The notes under the pieces: model-generated
The model's input: only the letters and a program-made list of their open reading frames with translations
Told to the model about the DNA's origin: nothing
Databases searched by the model: none
Source: Enoplolaimus lenunculus
Taxonomy: Eukaryota > Nematoda > Enoplea > Enoplida > Thoracostomopsidae
Assembly: GCA_030248215.1 (NCBI GenBank)
Contig: JASANG010003582.1
Span: 218,501-282,500 of the forward strand
Direction: 5' to 3'
Length of the DNA: 64,000 nt
In this document: piece by piece, positions 1 to 11,900 of the stretch
Layout of the letters: each line of letters opens with the position of its first letter
Position numbering within the stretch: position 1 is the first letter of the stretch
Translations under genes and position numbers: made by a program

Positions 1-331
1 AAAATTTTTTATTACATTTTATCAGCATGACTAAGTGTTGACACATGAAAATTCAGCGATCATTATGCATTAATTTACGATTGTGGCTTTTTTATAATAA
101 AAGCAGCGGCGGCGAGTACATGGTGGGTTAGCGAGGTTCATTCCGTCCGGAAATTAAAACAAACGACGAAAAGGTCGATTAACAAGCTTTAGAAAAAAAC
201 ACTTTGCTATACATTCACTTGTCAGTAATTTTTTATCGCTCGGTACACCCGCTTACAAACAAGTTTATATCAAGTTATAAGTTTATTTTGTTTCAAAATG
301 AAATTCTGACTAAGCCGCTGAATATAAATAA

Positions 332-654
332 CAGGGTGCAACCGGAATTATAAAATACCGGAACCGGAAAGTTAAAAAATACCGGAATCGGAAAACAAAA
401 AATGGTTGCTACCGAAAAATATATTTTAATGCTATTTTATCGCTTTTAATAGTGTAAACACACTATGTACAATTCCAAAATCCTGAAACAAATGTAATAG
501 CTGGAACCTATTTTTCTTTAATTTTCGAATGAGAAAAATTTTCAATATCGAAAATACCGGAAACTGCTGGTGAAAAAGTACCGGACTTATTACCGGAACA
601 GGATAGTGAAAAATACCGGATTTCCCTACCGGACCTGGAATTCCGGTTGTACTC
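332..654. mobile_element. MITE, CCGGAAT-rich hAT-like family (copy 1)
   Basis: The left end reads CAGGGTGCAACCGGAATT and the right end AATTCCGGTTGTACTC, so the termini are inverted repeats. The interior is AT-rich with many ACCGGAA motifs and has no coding potential. The same family recurs at 17500-17917 and 26978-27343. A CAGGG terminus is typical of hAT elements; no clean 8-bp target duplication is visible here. Confidence 0.6.
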
Positions 655-3600
655 AGATACACAAGGATGTTAATTTATTATGCAGTACACAAAATTTTCC
701 GTTTTACCTTCCACCATCGAAATCATAGATCTTCAGTCATCGGATTTAATTTGTTTGCAGGCTGCAAAGGAAGCATATGGTTTAAGCCTGGTGCACAGGA
801 ACAAGAGATATACGTGAATCTGCGCTCAAGGGTTTTCAAAACCAGTGCTTTGTTTTCGGATTTAATGCTTAAATTTGTTTGAAGTCAAGCTCGTTTCTCT
901 GGCAAGGTTTCTTTAACTTGTAATTTTATATTACGCCTGCCTCCTTAAACGAATCTCAGCTTTTATATCAGTTGCTACGCTTCTATGATCCCCGCTGAAA
1001 TAAAGGGGTGATATGATCAAATCCCTGCTATGCGTTATCTTTAAAATATACTAAAATAGAACAGTTTTATCAGTGCAATGTCAATGATTTAAATTTGAAT
1101 AGACAAAAACAGAAATGTAAGCTAGGGTCAAATTTGACTACCGGAAGTTTCGCTTTAACTTGTTGGTTTTAAAATTGAAGCAAATCATTAACTAATTCAA
1201 TTCAGTGACAAAATTTGAAGAAACTGAAACCATGAATTTTCAATTTTTTGCGAGCAATTGTAGCCAACAAGGGAAATTTTTTACCGGTGTATTTTGTCGG
1301 GGACATGCTGGGTGCTACCGTGACAAATTTTTTTCAAGAAATGTTGAGAGATATATCCCGTATCAGTCCTTGCGCCTCTGGCTGTCTAACCATTTTTTTA
1401 GTTTGCTTTCAGAAAAGAAAGATTTGCATCTATAGCTGCTCATTTCAAAATTTTGCCCTGGACTCCTTTGTAACTCCTCGCGACCCAATATTCTAACGAA
1501 GCCCATTCAAGAACATTGAATCTCTTTTGAAATAAATTACACTTTACCGATGATATTAACCTTAATCTATAGGTTTAACTTTTGCCTCAGGCATATTTGA
1601 AAGTAATTTGACTTTAGTTAAAACGTATGAAATTAACAAATGACAAATTCGGCAAGTGTGACTACAGAAAATGGCTTGTGGCAAAAAAATACCAAGAGTT
1701 CTTGTATGTATGTCTTAAAAATGACTTAAAATAACTTTTTTAACTTTAAACTATCAATCTCAACATTTACCCTTACTATCCGTAACCATCGTTGAGCAAA
1801 ATCGCTCGAGGTTACTAACAAATACAGTAAAACCGAAATGTAATAAAGGATTTTTCATGAACTTTTCAAAATAAATAATTAAATTTTTATTAACTGTATT
1901 TGCTGATCTCTAACTAATTTCAGCGTTGTCTTCGAATCTGAACCATTCCTGATTTAACCGAAACTGTTTTAATAAAATGTGTATTGCAGGAGCATAACAT
2001 TATTTGTTAAAGGACATTCTTACGCCTGGGCTTTAGGTTAGGCTTAGGCTCAGGGATATCTTTATCCTACTGTTGCCTTCCTGTTCTATACATTGTCCCA
2101 ATCTTATAATGGTTACTCAATTGTAACGTTAAACGCCAGTTTTCAAGTCCAACACAACCGAGTTCAAAACTCTAGTTATGGCAAATAGTTACTTAGTGAA
2201 GATTGGTAGTCAACGTCACATCCTAGAGAAGCTGAAATGTCCTAGTGATGGCTGCGGAAATTTTGCATGGTCTATCAGCGCAGCAAAATTTTTGTGGGGG
2301 TCACTAGTCCCCTGATCAATTTAGCTACGGGTCCGTAACGATAAAAGTTTTGTTTTTGTGAATGATGTTTAGAATTGATTCATCTCTATAGTATAGTGAA
2401 CAGATTTCATGCAAAATATTTTAGCAGCATTTATTGAATTGGATGTTTCCAAACTTGTCATGTTATATGCTATGCCAGGCGCCCAGTACTTGATCTAGAA
2501 ACCGGAGGGGGGCAAATACGCTGAGATGCAATATAATGGCGAAAGAAAACTCACGAGCGAGTGCACAAATCCAAATCAATAATTTGTGATCTGGGGTGTT
2601 TAGTACTTTTTTGTACCATTTTCCATCTGCGTTATGCAAGATTTTCTTGTTTCAAAAATGGAAAAGGTCCCGCCCCCTTCAGCTTCCCCGCTGCTGAGCC
2701 TCGGAGCCATGACTGGTATTTTATTACTTCAATGAATATCATACAGGATTTAACAATTGTAGTTGTACTATATTAAAATGTTGAAAGTGACTGACCTAAA
2801 TTTTAAATAGAGCGATATTTTCGAGTGCAATTTACGCTCGGCAGCTGATAATATGGCTTTTTAACTTTTCCTGTCGTCCGAATCAACTAAAAAGTTATAC
2901 TGTAAAAATCCGCTATAAGCGAGCTGTACCACGTTTGACTGAAATTTTTTTGCGATTATAGTATTAAAGATTTTTAAGTCAAAAAATCAAAGCATACAAA
3001 TTTTGAAATTTTAATCATTTTCGATGTATTCGATTGCTCTCTTTAAACACGTCTCCCGTAAAGTGGCTATCAGCAATTCTGGGGCAGACTTCTATTATTT
3101 GGACTCAAAATGGGGACCGCTTTTTTATTACTTGAACACTTATTTGGGTCACTGCAGTAGTCAATAATGCATAATACACTGTGCATTAATATTGCTATGT
3201 GTATGCACTACACCAAGTATCCACAAGACGCAAAAGAGCGCTCCTTGCACTCAAGCATCAAGCTTCTATAGCTGAGTGGTAATAAATCCCACCCATTCTA
3301 GTCTCTGACTTTCGAAATTTAGCACAAAAGTAGGGTTCCGATGAAATAGATAATATCCATGTTACAAAGAATTAGGGAAAATTTTTCAATTACACGTTAT
3401 GAGGGAAACACATTCAACTATAATGTGTTGAATATAATTTTACACGGTATTAATATTTTCAGAATTTATATAATAGGTATCAGGTGACTGTATTAATTAA
3501 ATGGATAACTAAATAATTCAGCTTTTTTAACATAATGTTGTGAAATATAATAAGTTGTATTTGTTATAGAGTAATGCCTGTTGCGTTATCATACCAGATT

Positions 3601-5845
3601 CGACTGGTAAGAGTTGCTTGAATATGATGGTCCAGGTTAATTAGATGCTAAAAGGGCTAGCCGCAAGCTTAAGTCTAGACCTTACAGTTCGCATTATCCT
3701 TATACTTAGGCTTACGCTTATACTCTTAAACGTAGGTTTAAGCTAAGGCTTAGCATAGATTTAGCGGGTAGACCCTTATAGTTAACAAGGCCAGTTTGAT
3801 AATTGTACTAAAGCTTGGTATACTTAAAATATATCTTAAAATATGACGCCAGCTTAATCAATAGCTCAATTAAGCTTAGGCTTGAACTCAACATGCAAAA
3901 CAAGGTTGCAGCAAATAGGCCAGATGAGATTGCAGCAAATTAATATGCAAGATAATGTTGGCAGTCTAAGGTGTCAGAGTTTGACAGTAAAGTCTAAAAA
4001 CGTTAATACTCTTTTTAGCTATTTCTTTATTTTCCCACGCACTAGTGTTAATTCAGTTAAAGGCACATCTCCGCCTTTCCATATTGTCGTTTATCAATGT
4101 TCTGAGCCTATTAATGGTAGAAAAAGTCTGAAGCATAAGCCAATTGCATACTGCATTTATTTCAATCATTATGTGTTTAGGAAACATTTTGAGTGTAAAA
4201 TTTTGTTGAATATAAGTTTGTTTTCTTTGAGATTGGCAACTGGCTAAATTGACTATGATAATCGTTATTTCTAGAGCGCTTGGAGAATTACAGTGATGTC
4301 GCTGCTGTTTCATTTATGTGATAGCCAGATTTCTGCGCCTCGTGGCAGCGTTCAAGGAATTAATGAAGATTTCGTTACAGGTATCTTTTTATTAGTACAA
4401 GCTACATTTCAATGCATAATGATTTATTAATTGCGCTTTATCTAATAGTTCGATTTATCTTTTGCCTTTATAACACTGATAAAGATGAACTGTCATAAAT
4501 AAGTTTAGCTCTTGTACGCTTGTGCACCTGATTTGGCTTTGGCTTAGGTTTTGAAAAAGACTTACCTATCCCTAACCTCAAACCAATGCTAAATCCTTAC
4601 CTTAAAAGTTCAATTAAGGCTGTAAGAGGAAATTTTTTATATATATTATGCTAGTTGGCGGCGAAGATACAAAATCTGGAATAAATAGGAATTAAATGAA
4701 AAGTAACCTGTCTTACAGATCTCGACAAGCTGAGCTCAACGTTAACATCTTTACGGCTGGCTGCACGACCAACGGTTCAAAAGTTACTGATTACGATATT
4801 ATAGTGCAAACGTGCACACATGTGAAAGGAATATCTAACATTCATATACTTGTAAATACAAGCTTTACCAGGTTTATTCTTTAAGCAAATTTTGATGACG
4901 GATGTGCAGTTATAAACGCAGTAATAACTTAAAATTTAAACAGCCATACCTTTTGAACCATGGGCCCTCCAGCCTAAAAGTGCCACCGTTGAACTCAGCG
5001 CCTCGAGATTCGATATCAGTAAGGTTATCCGCTTTTCATTGAATTCCTTTTATCGTACTTCCGCCCTGGGGCTGCCGGGAGATTACAGCCTCAAATACTT
5101 TTTCCAGACGCATACTTATACAATCTGGTCTTTGGTTTAGTTTAAATGAAAGGGTTAAAACATTCATCTTGCTTCTCGCTCGCTCTGCTCGCGAATTTTT
5201 CACTATATCTGGTAGTATAATGATATAAACACGATCTTATGTCGCAAGCAGGACTTCTGTAACAGCATCAGGAGCATTTTGCCTTGGAATTTCCCTCTGC
5301 TAAAAGATCTAAAGTGTGGTTTTGGGTTGGGTGCGGGCTGAGGTTGGCAAGGTACAGTTTTGTTCTATTGTAAAGATGTTTAAATAATTGCCAGTTCTAG
5401 TTAGCGCTGTACTTAGCGCCGCTTAGTCCGCCAATGTGAGGAAGCCGGTAAAAATAACCCTGTGTTGGAAAGCAAAATAAATTTCAAAAACATTACTATG
5501 TCAAAAAATGACCTTTTTTGACAAGTTTCAATACAAAAAATACGCCTGGCTTCTCGTTCGCCTCGTTCACGAAATTTTCTCTCCACGTAGGATAGTCATA
5601 TGTATGATTTTAACGAAATGAGAGTCGCGAACTGAACTCTTAATAATTGAAGCTACTGTTTCAGTCACACAGCTCCTGCATTTGTGTATTCTTTTACGAT
5701 GGCGCTATTCTTTTTTGATTTGGCGCCGTACGGCATTATGCTCACAATGATTGATGCGGCACGGTGACATGTACTGAAGGAGGGTGTCGCACGATAAACA
5801 AATGTAGTGCCACCCTTACTAGTCAACCAAAAAAAACCACCCACA
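655..5845. other. Intergenic stretch without a recognisable gene
   Basis: No open frame here looks like a conserved protein. The stretch holds short degenerate pieces of dispersed repeats: TTAGGC-like runs near 2027-2100, 3660-3760 and 4515-4620, and a fragment near 2270-2335 resembling the terminus of the CAGGCCCGTAGCCAG repeat family. AT-rich sequence dominates. No promoter or terminator signal can be assigned. Confidence 0.5.
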
Positions 5846-6748
5846 AAACTAGAAAAAAATGCTCAGCACTTGAGCAAAAAGGGATATGTTTCATATTCCT
5901 ATTAAAAGTATGGTAAACTAGATCAGCACATTCGCTTGATGTAACCTGGAAAAGTATTAAGAAGCAATAGCTGCCAAAATCATGTTAATTATTAATTTTT
6001 CTGAAACATATTGCGGACAGCAAATCTATTTCTAACATTGAAGTTTTTGACAGGACTTGTTAGCAATTTTCAGAAATTCCTTAGGGTCGCAGAGACATGG
6101 CTGAGGTATACCGCTCTTTGATTTTGCAAGTTAATCGATGTTGCCAAAATACGGTGCGATTTGTGAGCTTCAATAGTCGTGACTATGCAGTGAAACAGAT
6201 AAATAACTCGGGTGGGAAATGCGCATTTATATAATTTGTCACTAAGGTAAAAAATCGAGTAAACTCAAAAGTCACTTATAAGTGGAGCCTTTTTAAAGCA
6301 TCAATTGCGATTCGTTTTGTGACGTCTGTTCAAGAAAGTATCTAACAAAATTGGTCATCAAAACTCTAACAGCCATTATGTCGCCACACAATGCTCTTAT
6401 GAAATTCAATTAAGTATCGTAATACAAAGCCATAGGTAAATTCAATACGTTTTGTAGAGAACTTCAATATCTATTCATGGATTCCAAGCTACATCTGTCT
6501 ACATTTCAGAAATAATTTCGCTTTGCATTCAAGAAAAGCATCTGTTTCTTACAAAAATATTACAGAAATTTTTCTGTCCGCAATATGTTTCAGAAAAATT
6601 AATAATTAACATGATTTTGGCAGCTATTGCTTCTTAATACTTTTCCAGGTTACATCAAGCGAATGTGCTGATCTAGTTTACCATACTTTTAATAGGAATA
6701 TGAAACATATCCCTTTTTGCTCAAGTGCTGAGCATTTTTTTCTAGTTT
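5846..6748. mobile_element. 903-bp element with perfect 175-bp terminal inverted repeats
   Basis: Positions 5846-6020 and 6574-6748 are exact reverse complements over 175 bases as read by eye, starting AAACTAG and ending CTAGTTT. The 553-bp interior is AT-rich and has no long open frame, so this is a non-autonomous DNA element or foldback element. Long perfect arms fit a Mutator-like or foldback origin, but no transposase is present to decide. I see no clear target-site duplication. The right end abuts the 18-bp minisatellite directly. Identical arms imply a young insertion or recent arm conversion. Confidence 0.85.
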
Positions 6749-8541
6749 CAACCGCTTTACCAAGCTGCTGCATTAATCCATTGGGGTGACATCGTCCGTT
6801 GCGGTGAAGCTAACCGTTTGTGTGAAACCAACAATTGGGCTGAAACCGACCGTTGAGGTGAAACCAGCCGTTAGGGTGAAACTAACCTCTGGGGCAAAAT
6901 TAACCGCTGGGGTGAAATTAACCGCTGGGGTGAAACGAGCCCCTGGGGTGAAACGAACCGTTGGGCAAAACCAACCGTTGGGGTGAAACCAACCGTTGGG
7001 GTGAAACCAACCGTTGGGGTGAAACCAACCGTTGGAGTGAAACCAACCGTTGGGGTGAAACCAACCGTTGGGGTGAAACCAACCGTTGAGGTAAAACCAA
7101 CCGTTGGGGTGAAACCAACCGTTGGGGTGAAATCAACCGTTGGGGTGAAATCAACCGTTGGGGTGTAATCAACCGTTGTGTGAAATCAACCGTTGGGCTG
7201 AAACCAACCGTTGGGTTGAAACCAACCGTTAGGGTGAAATCAACCGTTGTGTGAAATCAACCGTTGGGCTGAAACCGACCGTTGGGATGAAACCGACCGT
7301 TGGGATGAAACCAATGGTTAGGGTGAAACCAATCGTTGGGGTGAAACCAATCGTTGGGGTGAAACCAACCGTTGGAGTGAAACCAACCGTTGAGGTGAAA
7401 CCAACCGTTGGGGTGAAAACGACCGTTGGGGTGAAACCAACCATTTGGGTAAAACCAACCGTTAGGGTGAAACCAATCGTTGGGGTGAACCGATCGTTGG
7501 AGTGAAACCAACCGTTGGGGTGAAGCCCACCGTTGGAGTAAAACCAACCGTTGGTGTGAAACCAACCGTTGAGGTGAATCCAACCGTTGGGGTGAAACCA
7601 ACCGTTGGGGTGAAACCAACCGTTGGGGTGAAACCAACCGTTGGTGCAAAACCAACCGTTGGGGCAAAACCAACCGTTGAGGCAAAACCAACCGTTGGGG
7701 TGAAACCAACCGTTGGGGTGAAACCAACCGTTGGGGCGAAACCGACAGTTGGGGTGAAACCCACCGTTGGGGTGAAACCAAACGTTGGGGTGAAACCAAC
7801 CGTTGGGCTGGAACCGACTGTTGGGGTGAAACCAACCGTTGGGGCAAAACCAACCGTTGGGGCAAAACCAACCGTTGGGGCAAAACCAACCGTTGGGGTG
7901 AAACCAACCGTTGGGGTGAAACCAACCGTTGGGGTGAAACCAACCGTTGGGGTGAAACCAACCGTTGGGGTGAAACCAACCGTTGGGGTGAAACCAACCG
8001 TTGGGGTGAAACCAACCGTTGGGGTGAAACCAACCGTTGGGGTGGAACCGACTGTTGGGGTGAAACCAACCGTTGGGGTAAAACCAACCGTTGGGGTGGA
8101 ACCGACTGTTGGGGTGAAACCAACCGTTGGGGTGAAACCAACCGTTGGGGTGAAACCAACCGTTGGGGTGAAACCAACCGTTGGGGTGAAACCGACTGTT
8201 GGGGTGAAACCAACCGTTGGGGCAAAACCAACCGTTGGGGTGAAACCAGCCGTTGGGGTGAAACCAACCGTTGGGGTGGAACCGACTGTTGGGGTGAAAC
8301 CAACCGTTGGGGTAAAACCAACCGTTGGGGTGGAACCGACTGTTGGTGTGAAACAAACCGTTGGGATGAAACCAACCGTTGGGGCAAAACCAACCGTTGG
8401 GGTGAAACCAATTGTTGGGGCAAAACCAACCGTTGGGGTGAAACCAACCGTTGGGGTGAAACCAACCGTTGGGGTGAAACCAACCGTTGGGGTGAAACCG
8501 ACTGTTGGAGTGAAACCAACCGTTGGGGTGAAACCAACCGC
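6749..8541. repeat. 18-bp minisatellite, roughly 100 copies
   Basis: The unit is GGGGTGAAACCAACCGTT with point variants (GGGGCAAAA, GGTGGAACCGACTG, GAGGTGAAT). Copies at 7500-8540 are the most uniform and those before 6960 the most diverged. Because 18 is a multiple of three and the unit lacks stops in several frames, the array reads open on both strands: plus strand as repeats of VKPTVG, minus strand as NGWFHP or PQRLVS. These long frames are a by-product of the period. The array lies about 0.5 kb beyond the ceramide synthase stop codon. Confidence 0.95.
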
Positions 8542-8817
8542 AAGCTGTATAAAGTGGTGAAAGTTATAATCGTAAAATTACATAGCTAACGTGTAAAAAG
8601 TGTTGAACCAAAAGGAAAAATTTCGTGCACTTTCTGTAAGGAGTTTTTTGACCGTAACTATTGAAGACCACACTGGTTTGCAAAATCCTTTGGCACAAAT
8701 ATTCCCTACGTACCAGGATACCAGTGTACAAAATTTAAACGATACAGGTATGATATCACTTGAGCACCAACATGCGAACTAAACTGAAAATACGCGCTTG
8801 AGATGCGCGAATCATAT

Positions 8818-8841
8818 ATATGAACACTATCGTGTTCATAT
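8818..8841. repeat. Perfect 10-bp hairpin with a 4-base loop
   Basis: ATATGAACAC (8818-8827), loop TATC, then GTGTTCATAT (8832-8841). It lies about 160 bp past the ceramide synthase stop and beyond its two AATAAA signals, so it may simply be intergenic. Confidence 0.5.
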
Positions 8842-8935
8842 GATTAGTTTACGACAGATAAAAACATCGTATATATCCTGTTTTGTGTGCTGAACGAAGA
8901 CTATGTACTCATGTCCATCAAAAACAAATAACCGG

Positions 8936-8964
8936 TTTATTATCAGCAACTTACAAAGTTTATT
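8936..8964 (-). promoter_or_regulatory. Two poly(A) signals for the ceramide synthase gene
   Basis: On the minus strand, AATAAA occurs at 8964-8959 and again at 8941-8936, 34 and 57 bases after the TAG at 8998. This spacing supports the frame that runs to 8998 as the true terminal exon. Confidence 0.5.
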
Positions 8965-8997
8965 TAACTGTATATGCATGTGCAAGCCAAAATATAG

Positions 8998-11900
8998 CTA
9001 TTTATTTAACACTAAAATAGTACTCACTTCTCCGTGAACAATAGCAATGATTAATATTCGCACAATCATAATTGACCAGAATATATGCAACACAAGTAGT
9101 GTCAGCAACAACGAGTTGAACAAATAGAAACAACCACAAAAGCCGACCAGCGTAATTGACTCGACCATTGTGCAATAGATGATTCTAGAAGTAAAAAAGT
9201 TACAAGCTGAAGGGCTGATCATGGTTTACGATTTGACTTTTTGACGGATCTCAAAATGAGTGAACGGCCCTTAGAGATATTCCACATTTACCTCTTGTTA
9301 CTAGCAGGTTGCACCGGACACCAAAAACTGACGGAGCCGGATCATCTAGTATCCAGCCGGAGCCGGATAATCTAGTACCCGGCCGTAGGCGGATAATGAA
9401 TTCAAATTTAATACTACATTGCATTCAGATATCAGAGCGTAGCTTGTAAGTTTTCCTTCCGTGGCTTAAGATGCCCAAAGTGTTTACGTGGCAAAGTTTA
9501 ACACCTAAACCGATGCATATTTAACACTTTAGAACAAGACCCTTATTACACTTATGTTTTTGTAGCATTGCGTTCAGTTGCAATATTCACTTGGCTCATG
9601 TTCCCTTTATGGTAATTCAGTTTTCTGTAGGTCAAAGGTGACTAAGATCAGGGATGGGAGTCAGGATCCTGACCGCGCCACCGAACAACTGGCCATATTA
9701 TGTCCACGTTGTAAAAAGAATGTCTTTTCTTACTTGTAAGGAAAAATAAATACTCTCGTTGTAAACCAAATGAAAGTAAACACAGCGAATAGACAGTTGC
9801 ACAGCAAGTCTTTGTTTGCATACCGAGCCATTTTTGCTGCCTAAAATACTATGTTATTTATGTATTAATCAAATCAAAGTAATTGAACGACTAATTCTTG
9901 AACAAATTTGATGATTGGCGTCCAATAAAAGTTGCTCAAGCTAAAAACTATTTAGTTAATAAAAAAGACAAAAATATAATCACTTACTTCCATCCAAGCG
10001 TCCGCAGCATCATGAACAACAATGATAAGAGAGCCCGCACGGACAAAATTCACAACCCAAGACAAGTAAATGAGCAAAATTGTCACTATGTGGTGAATAA
10101 AATTCACCCAGAAATCCTGAAAATCATTTAAATTTCGCGATAGCATCAAGTAGCGAAAGTCAGTTTCGGCTTACGTTGGAAAATGTTTCAGAAGTTTTCT
10201 CCGGTTCTCAACTGACGAAATTTTGTTCAAATGATTACACAGATTTGCTGTGCGTGTGAAAGTTAACCATCATTACAAGTAACTGAAGGACCTGCACACC
10301 TGACAAATCCATGACTGCAATACATTACAGGTAGCTGCAGGACTTGCACACCTAACAAATCCACGACTGCAACATGACGTCTTGAAAACGCACATGCATT
10401 TAACTAATACTCTCCTCAACCCACGCTAATTAATTCGAACAATGCAAACAATTCGGTGAACTGCTCACTTTTCTTTGCACATCTACGAATTGTGAAAATG
10501 CCAATGACCAATAAAATCCTGCTGAGACCATATAATAATACCACACCGGGTCGTCAATCTCCTAAAATAATAATATTTACTAACATTTAAATAGCAAATC
10601 ACTGAAGGAGTAATAATGAAAGAGCCCCATGGAATTAAACTCACAATACTATTTTGAAGAAATACTATTGGAATCTCATCGTCGCAAATATCAGAAACAT
10701 CTGCGTTTGTTTAAAGTTAAGTTGGCTATAAAAATGTGTGGCTTACCTGAAAAGGCCATCCAAACCAACAAGTTTGCGTATTCCAAAACCATGTTTTCTA
10801 AAAAATAAGGTAACAAATTTTATCAAACTTTGAGATGGGGTGGCAGCCATATATGGTTCATATTCCATTATTATTTTGTCAATATTTATAGCTTAACTGT
10901 AGCACTTAAATTAATATGAAAACGTTATTTGTGCGCAAAATTGTAATATTTATCAAACACTTTTGTTTGACTAAATAGAAATGAATTGTTGAAAAAAGGC
11001 AGCCGGCCTAAGCGCAAAAATAACACTAATTAAAATAACTAGTCACTAAAACCAATACCATTACTTGGACTATGTTTCAATTCCTACTAAAATGTACATT
11101 ACATATATGCTATCTTGAATAAACTTAGTAAACAAACAACTTACCGGGTACAGAACACATACACCATACACAAATGCGACTGCGTAGTACAACCAACGCC
11201 ACCTATAACATTAAGCAAAGCGAAAGATAAAAGGTCATGCTGACAACAATAACATGAATGACACAGGTCACCAAGATGATATAAGAAATAGTATTCTGAA
11301 CTATTTTTGCACCTGTTATTTTCGCTTGAATCTTAGAGAATATAATCCCTAAAACCCAATCCGGTAGACTTCCAATTTCAAAATTCCAATGATCCTTTCC
11401 AACAACGTGACAATCAGTGTTTTGCAAATGTAGTATAATCGATGTTCGACTAGATGTGTTCTATATAAACATTGTAAGCCGAACATAACTATAACTACGC
11501 CGCTATTTTGATAGGTTATATAAGTCTGTGTAATCACTAATGAGAATTAGTAAAAGGACAAGAAGTCTACGTACGACGATTCTGAAAACTTGTCCAATTT
11601 TGATTTTTTTGCCACTAAGTGAATTGCAGACGCCATCTTCTTTTTGCGCGGAATGACTTCTTTTGCACTATCAGTGCAGACTTGGTCTTTCGGTACACAG
11701 CCATTTGACATAAGCTCAGTTGAACCAGCAGCAACGAAACTATTCCTATAATTATATACTGAACGCCCAGTCCATAATATTGTTGTAGCTCAATCCGGTT
11801 CCGCTTAAAACCTGAAACGGTTTGTCCTGAGGTTTATAGCTTGACTCTACCTGATACGGGGATATCGACAGAACCAAGTCCCCTAACGTTTGGTTGTTCA

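Noticed and set aside
3262-3345. tRNA-like segment with an A-box-like TAGCTGAGTGGT and a weak B-box-like GGGTTCCGATG
   Set aside because: No acceptor stem or complete cloverleaf can be drawn. At best a decayed tRNA-derived repeat.
7229-8560. Long open frames (up to 428 codons) across the 18-bp array on both strands
   Set aside because: They follow from an 18-bp period without stop codons and encode only a hexapeptide repeat. Both strands are equally open.
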